A DNA stretch of 64,000 bases, taken from assembly GCF_035989885.1 (NCBI RefSeq), contig NZ_CP108518.1, forward strand, positions 4,827,001-4,891,000, written 5' to 3'. The notes below the pieces were generated by a model. The model saw only the letters and a program-made list of their open reading frames with translations. It had not been told where the DNA came from and searched no databases. The DNA comes from Streptomyces sp. NBC_01232 (GTDB lineage Bacteria > Actinomycetota > Actinomycetes > Streptomycetales > Streptomycetaceae). This document shows positions 61,349 to 64,000 of the stretch, piece after piece; the first letter of the stretch is position 1, and every line of letters starts with the position of its first letter. Made by a program: the position numbers and the translations under genes.

Positions 61349-63849
61349 CCGTCACCACTCCAGCGGCCTCCGGTGGCGGAGCGGCGGTTCCACCCGAGAA
61401 CACCGTCTCGCTGACCATCGACGGGGTCGAGCTGTCGGTGCCCAAGGGCACCCTCGTCATCCGGGCCGCCGAACAGCTCGGCATCGAGATCCCCCGGTTC
61501 TGCGACCACCCCCTCCTCTCCCCGGCCGGCGCCTGCCGCCAGTGCATCGTCGAGGTCGAGGGCCAGCGCAAGCCGATGGCCTCCTGCACCATCACCTGCA
61601 CCGACGGCATGGTCGTCAAGACCCAGCTGACCTCCGAGGTCGCCGACAAGGCCCAGCGCGGTGTGATGGAGCTGCTGCTCATCAACCACCCGCTGGACTG
61701 CCCGGTCTGCGACAAGGGCGGCGAGTGCCCGCTGCAGAACCAGGCGATGTCGCACGGCAACGCCGAATCCCGGTTCGAGGGCAAGAAGCGCACCTACGAG
61801 AAGCCGGTCCCCATCTCCACCCAGGTGCTGCTGGACCGCGAGCGGTGCGTGCTGTGCGCGCGCTGCACCCGCTTCTCCAACGAGATCGCCGGCGACCCGA
61901 TGATCGAGCTGCTGGAACGCGGCGCGCTCCAGCAGGTCGGCACCGGCGAGGGCGACCCCTTCGAGTCGTACTTCTCCGGCAACACCATCCAGATCTGCCC
62001 GGTCGGCGCCCTCACCTCGGCCGCCTACCGGTTCCGCTCCCGCCCCTTCGACCTCGTCTCCTCCCCGAGCGTGTGCGAGCACTGCGCGGGCGGCTGCGCG
62101 ACCCGCACCGACCACCGCCGGGGCAAGGTGCTGCGCCGCCTCGCCGCCGAGGACCCCGAGGTCAACGAGGAGTGGATCTGCGACAAGGGCCGCTTCGGGT
62201 TCCGCTACGCGCAGCGCCCGGACCGGCTGACGACCCCGCTGGTGCGCAGCGCCGCCGGGGTCCTGGAGCCGGCGAGCTGGCCCGAGGCCCTGGAGGCCGC
62301 GGCGAACGGACTCGCCGCCGCGCGCGGCCGGGCCGGAGTGCTCACCGGCGGCAGGCTCACCGTCGAGGACGCCTACGCGTACGCCAAGTTCGCGCGGGTC
62401 GTGCTCGACACCAACGACATCGACTTCCGGGCCCGCGTGCACAGCGCCGAGGAGGCCGAGTTCCTGGCCTCGGAGGTCGCCGGATACGGGGTCGACCTCG
62501 GAGGGCCGTGGCTCTCGTACACCGCCCTGGAGGCGGCGCCGGCGGTACTGCTCCTCGGCATCGAGGCGGAGGAGGAGGCCCCCGGCGTCTTCCTGCGGCT
62601 GCGCAAGGCCCACCGCAAGCACAAGCAGCGGACCTTCTCCGTCGCCCCCTTCGCCACCCGCGGCCTGGCCAAGGCCGGCGGCACCCTGCTCGCCGCCGCC
62701 CCCGGCACCGAGCCCGAGTGGCTCGACGCGCTGGCGTCCCGGACCGGCCTGGAGACCGGGGGCGCCGAAGCCGCCGACGCGCTGCGCCTGCCCGGCGCGG
62801 TCATCCTCGTCGGGGAGCGCCTCGCCGGGGTGCCGGGCGCGCTGACCGCCGCCGTACGGGCCGCGGGCGTCACCGGGGCCACCCTGGTGTGGATCCCGCG
62901 CCGGGCCGGAGAGCGGGCCGCCATCGAGGCGGGAGCGCTGCCGTCCCTGCTGCCGGGCGGCCGTCCGGCCACCGACCCGCGGGCCCGCGACGAGGTCGCC
63001 ACCGCCTGGGGCCTGGACGAACTCCCGCACCGGTACGGCCGCGACACCGGCCAGATCGTCGAGGCCGCGGCGACCCGGGAGCTCTCGGCCCTGCTGGTCG
63101 CGGGCGTCGAGGTCACCGACCTGCCGGACCCGGCCCGCGCGCGGACCGCCCTCCAGGAGGCCTTCGTGGTCTCCCTGGAACTGCGGCCCAGCGAGGTCAC
63201 CGACCACGCGGACGTGGTCCTCCCGGTCGCCGCGGTGGCCGAGAAGGCGGGCGCGTTCATCAACTGGGAGGGCAGGGTCCGGCCGTTCGAGGCCGCGCTC
63301 AAGCCCGACCAGATGACCCGCCGGCTCGCCCCGGCCGACGCCCGCGTGCTGCACATGCTGGCCGACGCCGCCGACCGGCCGATCGCGCTGCCCGACGTAC
63401 ACGCCGTACGCCGGGAGATCGACCGGCTCGGCCCGTGGGCCGGGGAGCGGGCCGCCGCGCAGAGCGCGGACACCGCGGTGCTGCCCCGGCCGGGCACCGG
63501 TGAGGCGGTCCTCGCGGGCCACCGGCTCCTCCTGGACCTCGGCCGGCTGCAGGAGGGCGACGACGCGCTGGCCGGCACCCGCCACGAGGCGAGCGCCCGG
63601 CTGTCGGCCGCCACGGCCGCCGAGACCGGCGTCAAGGACGGCGACGTCCTCGCGGTCACCGGCCCGGCCGGCTCCGTGGAACTCCCGCTCCGGATCACCG
63701 AGATGCCCGACCGCGTGGTCTGGCTCCCGCTGAACTCCACCGGCTCCGGCGTCCTCGCCGACGCCGGCGCCCGCCCGGGCACCCTCGTACGCATCGGCCC
63801 GGCGACCCCGGCCGGCGCAGGCGACACCACTGCGGAGGTGGGCGCGTGA
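61345..63849 (+). CDS. nuoG: NADH-quinone oxidoreductase subunit G
   Basis: The protein has 834 aa. The N-terminal iron-sulfur module is complete: [30 protein letters not shown] (2Fe-2S), [20 protein letters not shown], and [25 protein letters not shown] with [19 protein letters not shown] second [13 protein letters not shown] motif resembles the extra cluster of molybdopterin oxidoreductase-type NuoG. The C-terminal oxidoreductase-like domain ([22 protein letters not shown]) lacks a cofactor role in complex I. The stop overlaps the nuoH GTG. Confidence 0.95.
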
Positions 63850-64000
63850 ACACCGTTCAACTCGCTGCCGAGGACCTGTCACTGTTCGGCAAGGACGTCT
63901 GGTGGCTCGTCCTCCTCAAGGCGGTGTTCTGCTTCGCGTTCCTGATGGTGACGGTGCTCTTCTCCATCGTGTGGGAGCGCAAGGTCGTCGCCTGGATGCA
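63846..64000 (+). CDS. nuoH: NADH-quinone oxidoreductase subunit H (N-terminal part)
   Basis: Only 51 complete codons are in view, from GTG overlapping the nuoG stop. The first membrane helix ([34 protein letters not shown]) with the conserved ERKVVAWMQ motif identifies NuoH. Truncated by the window end. Confidence 0.93.
   Translation, partial: MNTVQLAAEDLSLFGKDVWWLVLLKAVFCFAFLMVTVLFSIVWERKVVAWM

Overview
The window is high-GC chromosomal DNA from an actinomycete, almost certainly a Streptomyces. The signs are strong G/C bias at third codon positions, frequent GTG starts, many 4-base ATGA/GTGA gene overlaps, a futalosine menaquinone pathway, a Streptomyces-type contractile injection system edge, DUF3152, DUF4190 and DUF4229 proteins, a Ser/Thr kinase with a C-terminal membrane anchor, and a nuo operon headed by a Rex-like operator. 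I see no tRNA, rRNA, CRISPR array, transposase or prophage. The window looks like core chromosome with a few accessory patches.

Layout. (1) 1-7.1 kb: edge of a contractile injection system cluster on the minus strand (AAA+ ATPase running off the window, DUF4255 protein, exported TolB-propeller/DUF11 protein, LuxR-type regulator), with a divergent membrane-anchored NEW3/COG1470-type protein. (2) 7.5-16 kb: a conserved hypothetical, hemL, a histidine phosphatase, a Tat-type lipoprotein deacetylase-like protein, and the system II cytochrome c maturation operon resA-ccdA-resB-ccsB. (3) 16-18.3 kb: SRPBCC protein, a MarR/cupin divergon with a strong palindromic operator, and small exported or membrane proteins. 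(4) 18.4-24.5 kb: late menaquinone genes mqnL (UbiD), an unknown gene, mqnP (UbiA), a rhomboid protease, mqnM (UbiX), a 45-aa gene, an AsnC regulator and mqnE. (5) 24.6-27.4 kb: GNAT, DUF4229, then a 33-codon leader peptide ending in Cys-Cys-Cys upstream of a DAACS symporter. (6) 27.4-31.3 kb: four overlapping genes resembling a type VII-secreted lytic transglycosylase effector with a helical partner and two tandem paralogous membrane proteins (candidate immunity), then a HTH/zinc-knuckle protein. (7) 31.3-37.6 kb: DUF4190 protein, long-chain acyl-CoA ligase, RibD-like reductase, secreted lytic transglycosylase, cold-shock protein. (8) 37.8-47.9 kb: mqnA, Ser/Thr kinase, mqnC, a truncated amidohydrolase-like protein, small LuxR, DUF3152 metalloprotease-like protein, menG, glutaminase, GNAT, geranylgeranyl-reductase-type flavoprotein. 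(9) 47.9-55.4 kb: DUF4265 protein, MacB/MacA-like ABC system with two lipoproteins and a small secreted protein, NlpC/P60 hydrolase. (10) 56.2-64 kb: nuoA-nuoG and the start of nuoH.

How it fits together. Much of the window serves aerobic respiration: haem precursor synthesis (hemL), cytochrome c maturation (resA-ccsB), menaquinone synthesis (mqnA, C, E, L, M, P, menG) and complex I (nuo). Rex-box-like sites lie at both resA and nuoA, which would tie these to NADH/NAD+ redox state. Several mqn genes have a TANNNT -10 element placed so that the transcript would start at or within one base of the start codon, suggesting leaderless mRNAs. The least understood parts are the putative secreted effector/immunity locus (27.4-29.9 kb), the cysteine leader/attenuator (25.7-26.0 kb), and the small secreted protein with its ABC/lipoprotein set (48.8-54.4 kb).
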